Assembly: GCA_023376005.1 (NCBI GenBank)
Contig: CM042142.1
Coordinates: forward strand, 55,590,762 to 55,654,761
Reading direction: 5' to 3'
DNA: 64,000 nucleotides
Source of the DNA: Doryteuthis pealeii
Lineage: Eukaryota > Mollusca > Cephalopoda > Myopsida > Loliginidae
Shown: positions 32,211 to 44,150 of the stretch, in pieces
How positions within the stretch are numbered: position 1 is the first letter of the stretch
How the letters are laid out: each line of letters opens with the position of its first letter
Notes under the pieces: model-generated
Seen by the model: the letters and a program-made list of their open reading frames with translations, nothing else
What the model was told of the DNA's origin: nothing
The model's database searches: none
Position numbers and translations under genes: made by a program

Positions 32211-32802
32211 TATCAAAACCATGTAACAATTTGTTTAATGTAAAACTCATGTAAATTCAACACTGTAACCTCATTATTTTAAGATTGTAAATTACATCAG
32301 ATACAGCTAATAAAATATATGATATAGCAACCATTCATAATCTTTCTTTGTACCAAGTATCCAATAAGCACCCCAGCTGGAAGCCACTTCAAAAGGAACA
32401 CCTTTTGCTTTTCACCGCACACTTCCGGTCATGGTACGAGAGGCACATGGAAAATAAACTTTATAAATTTCCTTTTATTTAAATAAACATAAAAATATTT
32501 TGTAAATAAAAATATTTTCATTTAAATAAACATATCTGCATTTCTCTTCTGATTAAACAAAAACTATCTTGATATAAAAACATGTCTTTCGTTTAAAGTT
32601 TTATGATTTTAAAAAAATTCCTATTGAATTAACAACAACAACATGAAATAACTATTTTTTTTTAAATTAAAATCGAAAACTATTTTAGTATAAAAATCTT
32701 ACAGTGAAATTCTAAGGCAAAAAAAATCATTTGTTGTTTGTAAACAGTGAAAAGCTGGGGTGCCTATTGGTTACTTGGTCCCTTTCTTTTAATAGAATGA
32801 TG
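32211..32802. other. No gene; flank of segmental copy 2
   Basis: AT-rich. Contains one more GAACACCTTTTGCTTTTCA block at 32396. The duplication with 1-8506 starts at 32803 only because the window starts there; copy 2 may extend further left. Confidence 0.5.
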
Positions 32803-33782
32803 GAATGTCTACACTCTGGACTGAAGTTTGAATTTGCTTTATGCGTGATTATTTTTTGTGAATTTAGTGAACTCCGGTCAAGAGGTCAAAGTTTCAAAAG
32901 GTTAAAAAAAAAATCATTGTGTGAATGAATTTTAGGAAATGTCACTGATATGCTCATGTTAAATACTTCCTATTACTTCTAAGGGTCTTCTATAATGTCT
33001 GTGACGATGAGAATAAAATTAAAATTGAAAAAATAACAAACTCCCATGAGTCTTCACCGGAAGAACCCTCTAAACATATGCAGGGAAAAAAGACCCACTT
33101 CTGACCCCCAAGACATGCTCTCGGCCATTCTGACTTAGGCCTTAACTTGGAAAAGACCCTATTACTGGCCAGGGAGATATTTCCTTACCACATGGTGGCT
33201 ATGACCAGTGAATAAAGCCTAAATCATAAAACCACCTTTTGTCTTTGTCTCTTCCTTTTTCTTCCCTTGAATTCCTTTTTCAGCGCAACCACCAAATAAG
33301 ATGGAGTTAAAAGCAAACCCTAAGAACACGCACCAAGAACAACAAGCTACCTTTTAAACCTAAAACATTAAACCTCTTGCGACCCCATATCACTTTATTT
33401 TTTTGAATTGAGTTGTCTGAGGGTTCTTCTTCATTGGGGTCATCTCTCTTCTTGGTTCTGAGTTTCATTTCTTGTTAAAACAAAAACCTATGGGTTTTTA
33501 AGTTTCTATGTGTAGGAATTAGGGTTTTTCGGCTATTTTTGGTGCATGTTCGTTGCTTGTTTCTTTCTTAAACCCCATTATATGTTTTCTTTCTTCTTGT
33601 GGGTTGTCAGGCTGAAAAGGAATGAATGGAAGGAAAAAGAAGAAATAAAGACAAAAGATACTTTTAGGATTCAGACTTTATTCCTAGGTTCATAGTTATT
33701 TCTTGGAAAGGAGATTTTCTCCCGAAACAGTTAATAATGTCTGTTCCCGGTAAGGTCTGTGTTTGGGATGACTGAGGGATTT

Positions 33783-33878
33783 TCCAAGTGGTGCAGCCAT
33801 ATAATAGCACTGATAGGATTATGGCTTGGGAGAATTTTTACTTGATCTTATCTGTGAGATCAACTGCATTGAATGGAG
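33783..33878 (-). pseudogene. LINE reverse-transcriptase fragment (copy 2)
   Basis: Counterpart of 983-1080, encoding FSQAIILSVLLYGCTTW-like residues on the minus strand; interrupted by the palindromic element at 33887. Confidence 0.7.
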
Positions 33879-33886
33879 CTTGTCCC

Positions 33887-34136
33887 GGACCATATGACCT
33901 TTTGGCACCCCTTTTGCTTTGCTTATTCATAAGTACATTTTTTCATTTACACCGTCAACATCCGGTTGTTTGTTAACAGACGATTTTTAGAGGGTTTTTT
34001 TTAAATTACAAAACTAACTCCTAACCCTAACCCCTAACCCTAACCTCTAACAAACAACTGGACGTTGACGGTGTAAATTAAAAAATGTACTTATGAATAA
34101 GCAAAGCAAAAGGGGTGCTTAAAGGTCATATGATCC
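33887..34136. mobile_element. Palindromic MITE with 8-bp target duplication (copy 2)
   Basis: Better preserved than the 1081 copy: both arms read GGACCATATGACCTTTTGGC-like inward, flanked by CTTGTCCC at 33879-33886 and 34137-34144. The centre has four CCCTAA-like repeats. Confidence 0.8.
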
Positions 34137-34270
34137 CTTGTCCCCCACTACCTATCTGTGTTTAGATGAACTGTTTGATCTCTCTAAACAATTGTTAATG
34201 ATGAATGTCACTGGATGCAAATTATGGACTCTGTCTCTAAATAAATCATTGGACTGAGTTCCTTTCTACA

Positions 34271-34885
34271 CAGCCCTGTCAGCTGAAGATTTAGAATACA
34301 CCAATTGCACCTCTGCAGATGGATAAGATCCCCCCCCTAATGGGTCCACTTTTTGGCCATGGGTGGCGACTCTTTATACTTAAGGATGGAACCCCAGGTG
34401 GCTGAGTAATTCATGGCATGCAACACTCCACTTTGGCCATTACTTAGGCTAGGTAGGTGGTTGGACAGGCCTCCTCTGATCACTCGGTTAGCTGGTCATG
34501 TCAAGCCCTAGCACGCATATGATTATCCCTACCCTATTGCCCTTATGGCAAGCCCTGACTCTTTTTATCATATGTGCTAGAAGGTGGTGGCTGAGGGTCT
34601 TAATGTCCTGAGTATGACAAACTATCTGATGGTGAAGTTCTAATTCTGAAGCTCTGGGGAATGTGGAGTATCCCTTCATCATCATTACTCTCAGGTTTAC
34701 TCTGACCTGGAGTGGTAGTACCAGTTAGGGTCCCATCTATGGGTTAAATAGAACAAAATTAGTTTTTAAAAATGTGTTTTAAAAAAATTGAGTACCCATC
34801 AAGAATGAATAAAACAAAAATGTCTTGAGCATAAAATAACCCAATGTGTTGACATGCCACAAAAACCAACCAACCAACCAACCAA
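34271..34885 (+). mobile_element. ~610-bp retroposon (copy 2)
   Basis: Counterpart of 1462-2075 with the same flanking duplication (TCCTTTCTACA at 34260-34270, TCCCTTCTACA at 34886-34896), so insertion preceded the segmental duplication or haplotype split. Confidence 0.75.
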
Positions 34886-35627
34886 TCCCTTCTACAAGTG
34901 GTGGGAGAGCAAAGCCATTGAGTTTCTAATTCTCTGGTACTCCAGTTTTTCAAGAGAAACACAATGTCTTTTATGCATAAACAGTGTTACAACTAATTTG
35001 AATAAACAAAACAGACAATGACATAAAAGACTGAAGAGTTCCAATGAAATGAACAAATAAAACATCATAAACTTAAGATGCTGGCTAACAAATTTCAATA
35101 GATTTCCTTTCTTTTAAAATTTTACTCAAATTTATTCTCTGATCATGAAAATAAAAATTGACATAAATTCTGACGAATTTGAAACTTTTTTGTACACATT
35201 AATTCCTATACAATTCACAAAATATTGTAAGCATTAATTTGTATAAAACTGTTTTCGTTCTTAAGGGCCAAAATAAATTCTTGTATGTTGATTCCATTGC
35301 ATTGTACAATTGTCAGGAACAAAAGGGACAAGCTATTGATCACTGCAAAGAATTGGCAAATATATACACATCTATCGTTTCTTTGTTCTTGGAGATTAAA
35401 AACCACAAAACTTAAATAATCAACTGATCTATTCTGTTGGAGTAAAATAACATTTCATTCCAACTTTCATTTCGTATGATTTTTTAGCTGATCTCATAAT
35501 ATAAAAGTCTTTTTAAAAAGATCATTGACAAGTATATTATATATAAAATTCAATGCGCAATATTCTTTATTGTGAAATAAAATTGTCTGTTGTAAGAACA
35601 ATATAAAGTTCTAATGATGGTTAGTTT

Positions 35628-36226
35628 GTTGGGTTTTACGGCATGTCAACCCATTGGGTCATTTATGTTGAAGACATTCTTCATGGGTACTCAATTTTTT
35701 TAAAAACACATTTCTTTTAATCTCATTTTTTTTCTATTTAACTCAAAGATACTACTTTAACCTAACAGAAACTAACACTCCAGGTCAGAGTGGACTTGGA
35801 AGTAATGGTGATCAAGGGTTACTCCAGATACCACATAACTCCAAACTAGAACTTCACCATTAGTCTAACGTCATACCCAGGACATAAGACCCTCAGCCAC
35901 TACCTTCTAGCACCCATATGATAAAAAGGGTTAGGGGTTGCCACAAGGGCCATAAGGTTAGGACAATCATATAGGTACTAGGGCTTGATGTGACCAGCCA
36001 ATTGATTAGAGGGAACCTCTCCGACTGCCTGTCTAGCCTAAGTAAGAGCCAAAGTGACATGTTACATATCATGGACTGCTCAGCCACCAGGATTCCATAC
36101 TTAAGCATCACAAGTAGCCACCCACAGTCAACAGGTGGCCTCATTTTTTTTTTGGGGGGGGGTCTTACCGCTCTGTAGAATTGCAGCCTGTGTATTATTA
36201 AGCGTCTCAGCTGACAGGGCTGAGTT
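35628..36226 (-). mobile_element. ~610-bp retroposon, inverted (copy 2)
   Basis: Counterpart of 2818-3418. Right flank GTTCTTATGA against left GTTCTAATGA gives a 10-base target duplication with one mismatch. Confidence 0.75.
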
Positions 36227-36547
36227 CTTATGAGCCGATACAATAACTGACAACATAATACCAATTCTCTTTTATTAAGTCATCATGAACAATGAATGGA
36301 GTTGAAGTAACTAACACATAACTACACAGAAGATGTATTTGCACTAGAATTCTATCAATTAATACCTACATGTACCTACCTACATACATCCATGGAATTT
36401 GGCATGCATCACACTAAGGTGGTTGATGCTAGGCTGGATATCTAGTCACATCCCCACTCTTCAATGTCCAATATTAGCATTAGTATATTCAATGCTATAG
36501 CATCACAGAATAAACAGAAGGAAAGACAAGATGAGCCCATTTACACA

Positions 36548-37182
36548 TCTTATTATAATGGAGATTGTCTGTCTGTAACCGAAACTATATTACTATACAA
36601 GTCACAATTCCTTTAGTTATTTACATCATATTCTCCATGATTTTATTTTTATTTAAACCTCAATTATTAATAAAATTGTTTTACATTACTTACACTGTTG
36701 ACCATATCTACATACTAATAACATGCAATTGTATTTATATATACAACAAAATAGAGGTTTACAGTATGAATGGGAAGGCTAATTTGCATATTGATCTTAA
36801 AAAATTGATTTTAATAAATATATGCTTAGTATTATTGATTTCTAATTGTTTGGTTTTATCTTATTGAATATGAGCAAAAATCTCTTCAATAAATCTTAAA
36901 AGAAATCCCTTAACAAGAAGAAATAACTGTAATATTATTCTTTACTTCCTATTTTAACTAAACAGTTTAATTAGGAAAATTTACCAATGAAAGACGGGAG
37001 TAACGGAACATGATGGAAGAGATAGTTTCAAAGTTGTTCTATTTTTCAATCATACTCCCTCTGTTCAAAATCTTTTTATCTACATTCTTATTCAGTTTCA
37101 TTAGCCTTTCTAATTTAATATGATATTTTATTATAAAATTTAACTAAAATACTTGCACCCGGAGGGTGCATATATTTGCTAG
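36548..37182. mobile_element. Non-autonomous Helitron with exact empty site in copy 1
   Basis: Begins TCTTATTATAATGGAG, ends TTTGCTAG. A perfect 7-bp hairpin (TGCACCC-GGA-GGGTGCA, 37154-37170) ends 12 bases before the terminus. Flanks ACACA and TATAGG rejoin to give exactly the copy 1 sequence ACACATATAGG, so insertion was between A and T with no target duplication. No protein coding; related to 14982-15622. Confidence 0.95.
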
Positions 37183-37440
37183 TATAGGTAAAATTGGTAA
37201 AGTGGTCTATTGTCAGTGTCAACTGGACAGCAAGGGAGTCTATCCCCTTTTAACTAGCACTTAACTAGGGAGATTGTTTCTGAATCTGAAGTGGAGTGCT
37301 ACACCTACCATCAGCTCCCTGCTTTATCACACAGATCCAAGCTGTGCTACTTATGCACAAAGTTGGAGAAGTCTGATATTGAACCCAGAACCTTGCGGTT
37401 CTTTGGCGGATGCTCTATAAACTGAGCTAAAATGAACAGT
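37183..37440 (-). mobile_element. SINE family 1 (copy 2)
   Basis: Counterpart of 3754-4000; the Helitron lies directly at its 3' end. Confidence 0.8.
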
Positions 37441-37593
37441 AGTGGTACTATTTGACCAATAACTCAGGAGATGAGGGGGCTCATACCTTTTACCTCAGAG
37501 TATTAGTTATGTGCTGAGTTGGCAAGGTCTGGTATCAAACCTGGAATTTTGTGTCACATCCAGCTCTTGGAGGAGGAGTTATGTAGATATATG

Positions 37594-37877
37594 AAGGCAT
37601 GTAGTGTAATGGTTAGAGTCATAGGAAATGGACTCGTCAAACTGAGTTCAAATCCTGGACAAGGCTGTTTACATTTCCCATAATGCTAATACTTTTGGGA
37701 AAGGTATGCATCTAACTACTCTCCATCCAGCTATGGGCAAATAGTAAAGCAGAGTGGGTTCTTTAACCTTGATTAGGTAACCAGTCTAGGAGAAGGAAAA
37801 CTCTGAATTCAAACCTGTTAAACTTCACTTAAGAAATTGACCTTGTGTCACATACTACTCATGTGGAGGGGTTGGTA
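37594..37877 (+). mobile_element. SINE family 2 (copy 2)
   Basis: Counterpart of 4163-4445, with the same A box and B box and body. Confidence 0.8.
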
Positions 37878-38189
37878 AATATGTATGTATACTTAAAAAG
37901 CAAATATGCATATACCATGTTTCCATGACTAGATATCAGAGGGAGGCAATTAAAGATGGTGAAATGTAGGGACTGAGTGTAGATAGTTACATCTATTAAA
38001 AAAATCCTCAAGATTTTCTATTGTTTAAACTCTATCAATTATTTCAATATATTCTTAATGTTAAAGTGCAAATTTTATAATCTGACATTGAAAAAAAGTT
38101 GCTAAAAGATTAATTCCTTTTAAGAAAAATATCACATGATATCAAATGAGTAAAATATATTTTTTGCAGTTTATTTTATCTGTTTAATT

Positions 38190-38194
<5 letters not shown>

Positions 38195-38253
<59 letters not shown>

Positions 38254-38450
38254 GTATATACATATATGTGTGTGTATATACATATATATGTGTGTCTGTG
38301 TGTATATATACATTTATATATGTGTGTGTGTGTATACATATATATATATGCATGTGTATATACATATATATGTATACACACACATATATATATGTATGCA
38401 CACACATATATATATGTATGTGTATATACATATATATATATATATATATA

Positions 38451-38497
<47 letters not shown>

Positions 38498-38510
38498 TAT
38501 ACATATGTAG
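38195..38510. repeat. Compound (TA)n/(TG)n microsatellite
   Basis: Counterpart of 4766-5160 but about 80 bases shorter, with different run lengths. No coding value. Confidence 0.95.
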
Positions 38511-38625
38511 ACAGAGAGTGAGAGAGAGATGCGAATAAGAAAAATTTGCAAGAAAAACTACTTGACGCTACAACAGCAGAGCAGGTGTACAATCCAGAAA
38601 GATATCAAATTATGAACACTAGAAG

Positions 38626-38670
38626 TCCATTACTTTAAGTTTCATGTGTTGCGCACAATCATCAGACAGA
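38626..38670 (-). ncRNA. Hammerhead ribozyme motif, intact core (copy 2)
   Basis: Base-for-base equivalent of the 5277-5321 motif: CTGATGA at 38665-38659, GAAA at 38643-38640, palindromic stem III and GTA. Core and stems are unchanged although flanks differ by several indels. Confidence 0.65.
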
Positions 38671-38799
38671 AAAGTCTATAAGTGGCCAATAAATCGTAAT
38701 TATATAGCAGTGTAAAGTCATGTGTTCAGATGAAAGTACACATGACACTCATATGTGGAAAAAAATTATACACAAACGTATATGTATATGTATATGTAT

Positions 38800-38818
38800 A
38801 TCTATCTATCTATCTATC

Positions 38819-38849
<31 letters not shown>

Positions 38850-38945
38850 TATATATATATAGCAATAGAACTATCCAGATGGAAGAGAATAAATATGGAA
38901 TTAGTCAGGTGGTAAATGACTTGAGAAATTTATTAATATGTTCAC

Positions 38946-38988
<43 letters not shown>

Positions 38989-38990
38989 TA
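38800..38990. repeat. (CTAT)n and (TA)n microsatellites
   Basis: Runs at 38800-38865 and 38947-38988, length-variant counterparts of 5440-5618. Confidence 0.9.
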
Positions 38991-39474
38991 ATTAATTTGT
39001 GGAATTTACATGAGTTCAGCTGGTATAAATGATAGTATAAGAATAGCAGAGATTTTTTATCATTATCAGTTTTAAGCCATAAGTAAAGCAATATATAACC
39101 ATTTTCATTTGTTGTTGATGTCAATGAATTCATTTGTTAATCACTCGTAGTTTTTCTTTGCTTAAAACTCTTAACATCCTGTTGAGATTTTTCTAAGTCC
39201 AGAGCATTCCTATAAGGATATATAAAAAAAATGGCTAAAAATGACCTTTGCATCTAAAAGTTACCTATTATTTCCCTTAAATCAAAGATTTCAACATATG
39301 TTTAATATTAAATTTAAACAAAGGCTATTGTTTGGGCCTGATTAGTTAAAACGAATGTGACTTCCATCCGGGTGGAATGAGGTGGTATAGGACTTTAAGA
39401 GTTTAAAGCGGCAACTACATATTGCCATTAGCACAAGGATCAGACTTCTGTATTCAACTTCAGACTCATACTAA

Positions 39475-39785
39475 TACAGTGAACTGGACACAGGTGTGTC
39501 CATGCATAGTTGTCCACAGGAGAACCTCACTTATGAGTTTGTACTTACTTCTCTTGTCTTGTTCGTTAATAGTTTGTATGATAGGAGTGGCCATACTGCA
39601 ACTTTATGTGGAGTGCCGCTTACAAGATTCGTTCAGGACAGCATTCTTGTGTAATTTACATCTAGCTTCTTTTTTTTTTCAATCATTTCATTAAAGTCCA
39701 AGTGGTGCAGCCATATAGTAGCACTGACATGGCTACAGGCTGGAAGAATTTTTGCTTTATATTATCAGAGAGATCAGGTTTCCAT
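39475..39785 (-). pseudogene. Degenerate LINE fragment (copy 2)
   Basis: Counterpart of 6085-6372, retaining the CTCACTTATGAGTTTGTACT block (LINE sequence similar to 17700-17730) deleted from copy 1. Confidence 0.6.
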
Positions 39786-39811
39786 ATGAGTGATAATATG
39801 TCAATGGCAGT

Positions 39812-40092
39812 TCATATATATATATATATATATATAAAGTAAAAATGTAAGTAAAGTCGATGTGGTGGTCTAATGTCAGTATCAGTCAGACAGTGAGGAA
39901 GTCTATCTCCTTTTCACTAATGCTAGACCAAGGAGATTGATTTTGCATCTGAGGTGGAGCGCCACACCTACCATCAGCTCCTCACTTTACTACACAGATC
40001 CGTGTTACCCATGTGCTGAGTTGGCGAGGGCCAGTATCGAATCAGGAACATTGCAATTCCTAAGCAAGTGCTCTACCGATTGAGCTAAACCA

Positions 40093-40126
<34 letters not shown>

Positions 40127-40135
40127 TATATATAA
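39812..40135 (-). mobile_element. SINE family 1 bracketed by (TA)n (copy 2)
   Basis: SINE at 39837-40096; TA runs at 39812-39835 and 40097-40122. Same arrangement as 6409-6729. Confidence 0.8.
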
Positions 40136-40348
40136 AAAAGATATGAAAACACCACAAAATGCTGTTAAAGTGAAAACATTTTATAACTTTGCTGACATCG
40201 AACAACATTTCGACCCCACGAAAATCACCACCAGAGCTTGCCCATTCCCCGTGCTGCCAAGAGCGGAGACAAAAGTCACATGAGTTCAAAACAAAAACCC
40301 CGACGTTGCAAAAAAGAAAAAAGTTATAAAATAGTACCGAATGTACAC

Positions 40349-40415
<67 letters not shown>

Positions 40416-40796
40416 ATTCACCAACTCTAGAACAAGGTATCATTCATGGAGCACTAAGGGAAAAATGAATTCATCTGTTAATCACTTGTACTTTTTCTTT
40501 ACTTAAAGCAGCAGCTACATATAGTCATTAGCACAAGGATCACACTTTTATATTAAACTTGTCTCAATATTTTTGAATTAAATATTTCTCAAAAATAAAA
40601 AAAATAAAACCACTTTTAGAAAACTAGTTTAACTTACTCTTTAATTAATCCATTCTGAGCATTGTAGTGCATCTCGGAGTTTTCAATTTCTCTAGAGGAG
40701 GGGGGAAACCATTTGCTTGGATTCCTCCTTTCTTGTGGGAAAGGGATAGCCTGGAGTCACATTTGATTAGAGGTTCCACCGGTGCTTCTCAGTATA

Positions 40797-41052
40797 AAGT
40801 AAAGTAAAGTCGACGGGGCGGCCTAAAGTTGGTATCAGCCAGTCAGTGAGGGAGTCTATCCCCTTTTTAATAGTGCTAGACCAAGGAGATTGTTTTAGCA
40901 TCTGAGGTGGAGCGCCATACCTACCATCAGCCCCTTTACTTTACCGCACAGATCCCTGTGCTACTCATCTGCTGAGTTGGCGAGGACAAGTATCGAACTA
41001 GGAATCTTGTGGTTTCTAGCCGAATGTTCTACCGAGTGAGCTAACCCAGCCC
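40797..41052 (-). mobile_element. SINE family 1 (copy 2)
   Basis: Counterpart of 8084-8338 with fewer deletions, ending GAGCTAACCCAGCCCC. Confidence 0.85.
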
Positions 41053-41309
41053 CTCAAAGTCCACCATGTGGTTTATTTGCTGCTGAGATCTCATTCCCTG
41101 ACCACAAGTGGGTCACCTAGGTGGAGGTGTATGATGTTGAAAAACCCGAAACACCTAATGATCATCGGATTACATTACTGACGAATGTAGTCAGCACCTT
41201 TAGGGTGTATTCCTCGAAATATTATTTAGGATCCTATTAATTACGTACATTTTGGTGGAAATGCATTTCTACAGAAACCAGAAATTTGCTATTCAAACCA
41301 CAAATAGAA

Positions 41310-41635
41310 GTTAAGTTGTGGAAACAGCACCCCACAAGGAAGCAGCTGTATAGCCACCTGCCCCCACCCCCATCTCACAAACCATCCAAGTGAGATGGAC
41401 TAGGTATGCAGTACACTGCTGGAGTAGCAAGGATGAACTCATAAGTGACGTTCTCCTGTGGAAGCCAACACATGGATATGCTAACGTGGGCTGCCCACCA
41501 AGGATCTACATTGACCAACTATGCGAGGATGCTGATTGCTGTGCAGAAGACCTCCCAGGGGTAATGAATGATAGGGAAGGTTGGTGAGAGATTGTCATGG
41601 ATATCCATGCTACTTGTGCGCCATGATGATGATGA
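41310..41635 (+). pseudogene. LINE 3' end (5'-truncated)
   Basis: Reads QQLYSHLPP.., CWSSKDELISDVLLWKPT.., YIDQLCEDADCCAEDLPG and MNDREGW, then an (ATG)n tail at 41623-41634. About 83% of residues match the 27320 copy by eye. It lies just beyond the end of segmental copy 2. Confidence 0.85.
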
Positions 41636-41699
41636 CACTCGTGGTCTGAACTTTAAAAATATTGAGTGTTTTAGAAATAAAGTATTGATGCAATCTTGG

Positions 41700-43215
41700 C
41701 TTAATCTAGCTATTCTATTGCCTCATGTACTAAATAAAGTATAGAGGTTACTGTTCTGGATTTGCCAACAAATTTAGTTCTGTATAAATGAGTCTTTGGG
41801 TCAATGTATGCCTAATCCTTATAAAAGAAATATACTGTTGCCTCATGTACTAAATAAAATATAGAGGTTACTGTTTTGGATTTGCCAACAAATTTAGTTC
41901 TGTATAAATGAGTCTTTGGGTCAATGTATGCCTAATCCTTATAAAAGAAATATACTATTGCCTCATGTACTAAATAAAATATAGAGGTTACTGTTTTGGA
42001 TTTGCCAACAAATTTAGTTCTGTATAAATGAGTCTTTGGGTCAATGTAGGCCTAATCCTTATAAAAGAAATATACTGTTGCCTCATGTACTAAATAAAAT
42101 ATAGAGGTTACTATTTTGGATTTGCCAACAAATTTAGTTCTGTATAAATGAGTCTTTGGGTCAATGTAGGCCTAATCCTTATAAAAGAAATATACTATTG
42201 CCTCATGTACTAAATAAAATATAGAGGTTACTGTTTTGGATTTGCCAACAAATTTAGTTCTGTATAAATGAGTCTTTGGGTCAATGTAGGCCTAATCCTT
42301 ATAAAAACTATAGTATTGCCTAATGTACTAAAAAGTATAGTCGTCAGTGTTCTGTATTTTCCAAAATATTATGTGGTGTATGAATGAGACCTTGAGTCAA
42401 TGAGGGTCTAATCCAAGTAAAACTTATACTATTGCCTCATGTTCTAAAGAAAGTATAGTGGTGAGTGGTCTAGATGTGCCAACATATTGAGTAATGTAGA
42501 AATAAGACTTTGAGTCAGTGATGGCCTAATCTAAAAACTACACTATTGCCTCATGTACCAAAAAAAGTATAGTGGTTAGTTTTCATGATTTTCCAAAATA
42601 TTAAATGCTGGAAAAATGAGGCTTGAGTCAGTGTTGGCCTAATCCAGCTTAAGCCTAAACTATTGCTTCATGTTCTAAAGAAAGTATAGTGGTGAGTGGT
42701 CTAGATGTGTCAACGTATTGAGTAATGTAGAAATCAGACTTTGACTCAATGATGTCCTAATCTAAAAACTATACTATTGCTCGTGTACCAAAGAAAGTAT
42801 AGTGGTTAGTTTTCATGATTTTCCAAAATATTGAATGCTGGAGAAATGAGGCCTGAGTCAGTGTTGGCCTAATCCAGCTTAAGCCAAACTATTGCCTCAT
42901 GTACTAAAGAGAGTATAGTGGTGAGTGGTCTAGATGTGCCAACATATTGAGTAATGTAGAAATAAGACTTTGAGTCAATGATGGCCTAATCTAAAAACTA
43001 TACTATTGCCTCGTGTACCAAAGAAAGTATAGTGGTTAGTTTTCATGATTTTCCAAAAATATTGAATACTGGAGAAAATGAGGCTTGAGTCAGTGTTGGC
43101 CTAATCCAGCTTAAGCCTAAACTATTGCCTCATGTACTAAAGAGAGTATAGTGGTTAGTATTCTGGAATTGCCAAAATATAGTGAACTGAATCCTTGCCA
43201 AGTGCTGTATAAGTG
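41700..43215. repeat. ~120-bp satellite, about 13 units
   Basis: Units start at ATTGCCTCATGTACTAAA: 41713, 41834, 41954, 42074, 42194, then diverged starts near 42314, 42430, 42544, 42662, 42775, 42889, 43005 and 43125. The first five are almost identical. The later ones alternate between two variant types, suggesting a higher-order ~230-bp period. No coding frame. Confidence 0.95.
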
Positions 43216-43617
43216 CATCCTCTTGATAAAGTTTTCTTAGTCCAGTAAATGTCATTACTATTTAAAGAAATGTCCAAATCAATATTATAATCCTTTCAAG
43301 TGATTTTGAGTTTTAAAGAGATATAGATTAAAGAGATAATACTCTCTCTCTCTCTGCTTGAATTACGCAGTCGAAAATTGACCATCTATGTATACATATG
43401 TAAAGGGCAGTTAGTGTGTATGTATATATGTATGCATTTCTGGAAGAAACTATGAAAATCAAACAATTACAACAAAGTAAATATAAATACACATTTACTA
43501 TTACCAGATCTTGCTTTTTGAGCAAAAATAATGAAGATTTGATTTATATTTGTGAAGATAATTAAAAGATAAAATTTAAATAGTAACAGCATCGAATCTT
43601 TTATTTTTTTGCATTTA
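43216..43617. repeat. Dispersed repeat related to 13735-13955
   Basis: 43385-43600 matches 13735-13955 (AAAGGGCAGTTAGTGTGTATG.., GAAGATTTGATTTATATT). 43216-43384 is AT-rich with a (CT)n run at 43342-43356. Confidence 0.5.
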
Positions 43618-43858
43618 GTATTTTAAGGCTAAACTTGCAAATCAGTCGGAAAATTAAAACATATTACAGGGTAACCCAGAAAAAACAGAACCCAAATTAT
43701 TTATCTATTTTCCCATTAAACTAACCCTAAACCACAACCCTAACCCTAACCCTAAATCCCCCTAGTTAAAATTTAAGTTTTATTACAAAATTTGTGGGTT
43801 CTGTTTTTTCTGGGTCACCCTAATTTTCCGACCGATTTGCAAGTTTAGCCTATTTTAA
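43618..43858. mobile_element. Palindromic element with telomere-like core
   Basis: Outer arms (AGGCTAAACTTGCAAATC..GTCGGAAAATTA) and inner arms (GGGTNACCCAGAAAAAACAG) are inverted across ~43623-43696 and 43784-43856. An 11-base insertion lies in the left arm. The centre holds about four CCCTAA repeats. Probably a small DNA-transposon derivative with captured telomere-like sequence. Confidence 0.75.
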
Positions 43859-43914
43859 ATAGGAGATATTAATTTTTCTTATGAGAGTGTTTGCGCACTA
43901 TCTTTTTTGTTAAT

Positions 43915-44150
43915 TCTGACACCTCACCAGGTCAATGCAAGGTCTTTTCTACGTAGAGATTTTAATGGGGCATCCTGCGAGGATCCAACTTGTGATTCAG
44001 TAATAATGGATCTGTGAGACTAACTTTTTCTGATACCCCACTAGGCCAGATCAACACAAGGTCTTTTTTTACATAGGGATTTTTATGGTGTATACTGCAA
44101 GGACCGAACTCGTGATTCCATAATAATGGATCTGTGAGAGTAACTCCCCC
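43915..44150. repeat. Two-unit ~115-bp tandem repeat
   Basis: Units near 43915 and 44030 share CAAGGTCTTTT..ACRTAGRGATTTT, ACTYGTGATTC and ATAATGGATCTGTGAGA. Family unknown. Confidence 0.7.

Larger units (their letters stand above)
32803..41230. repeat. Segmental duplication, copy 2
   Basis: Counterpart of 1-8506. Carries a Helitron (36548-37182) absent from copy 1, and has an uninterrupted TA/TG tract at 40350-40412 where copy 1 has the inverted-repeat insertion. It is generally cleaner than copy 1, and sequence continues past 41230 without a gap. Confidence 0.93.

Noticed and set aside
41700..43215. CRISPR-like direct repeats
   Set aside because: Whole 120-bp units repeat without unique spacers and the genome is eukaryotic.
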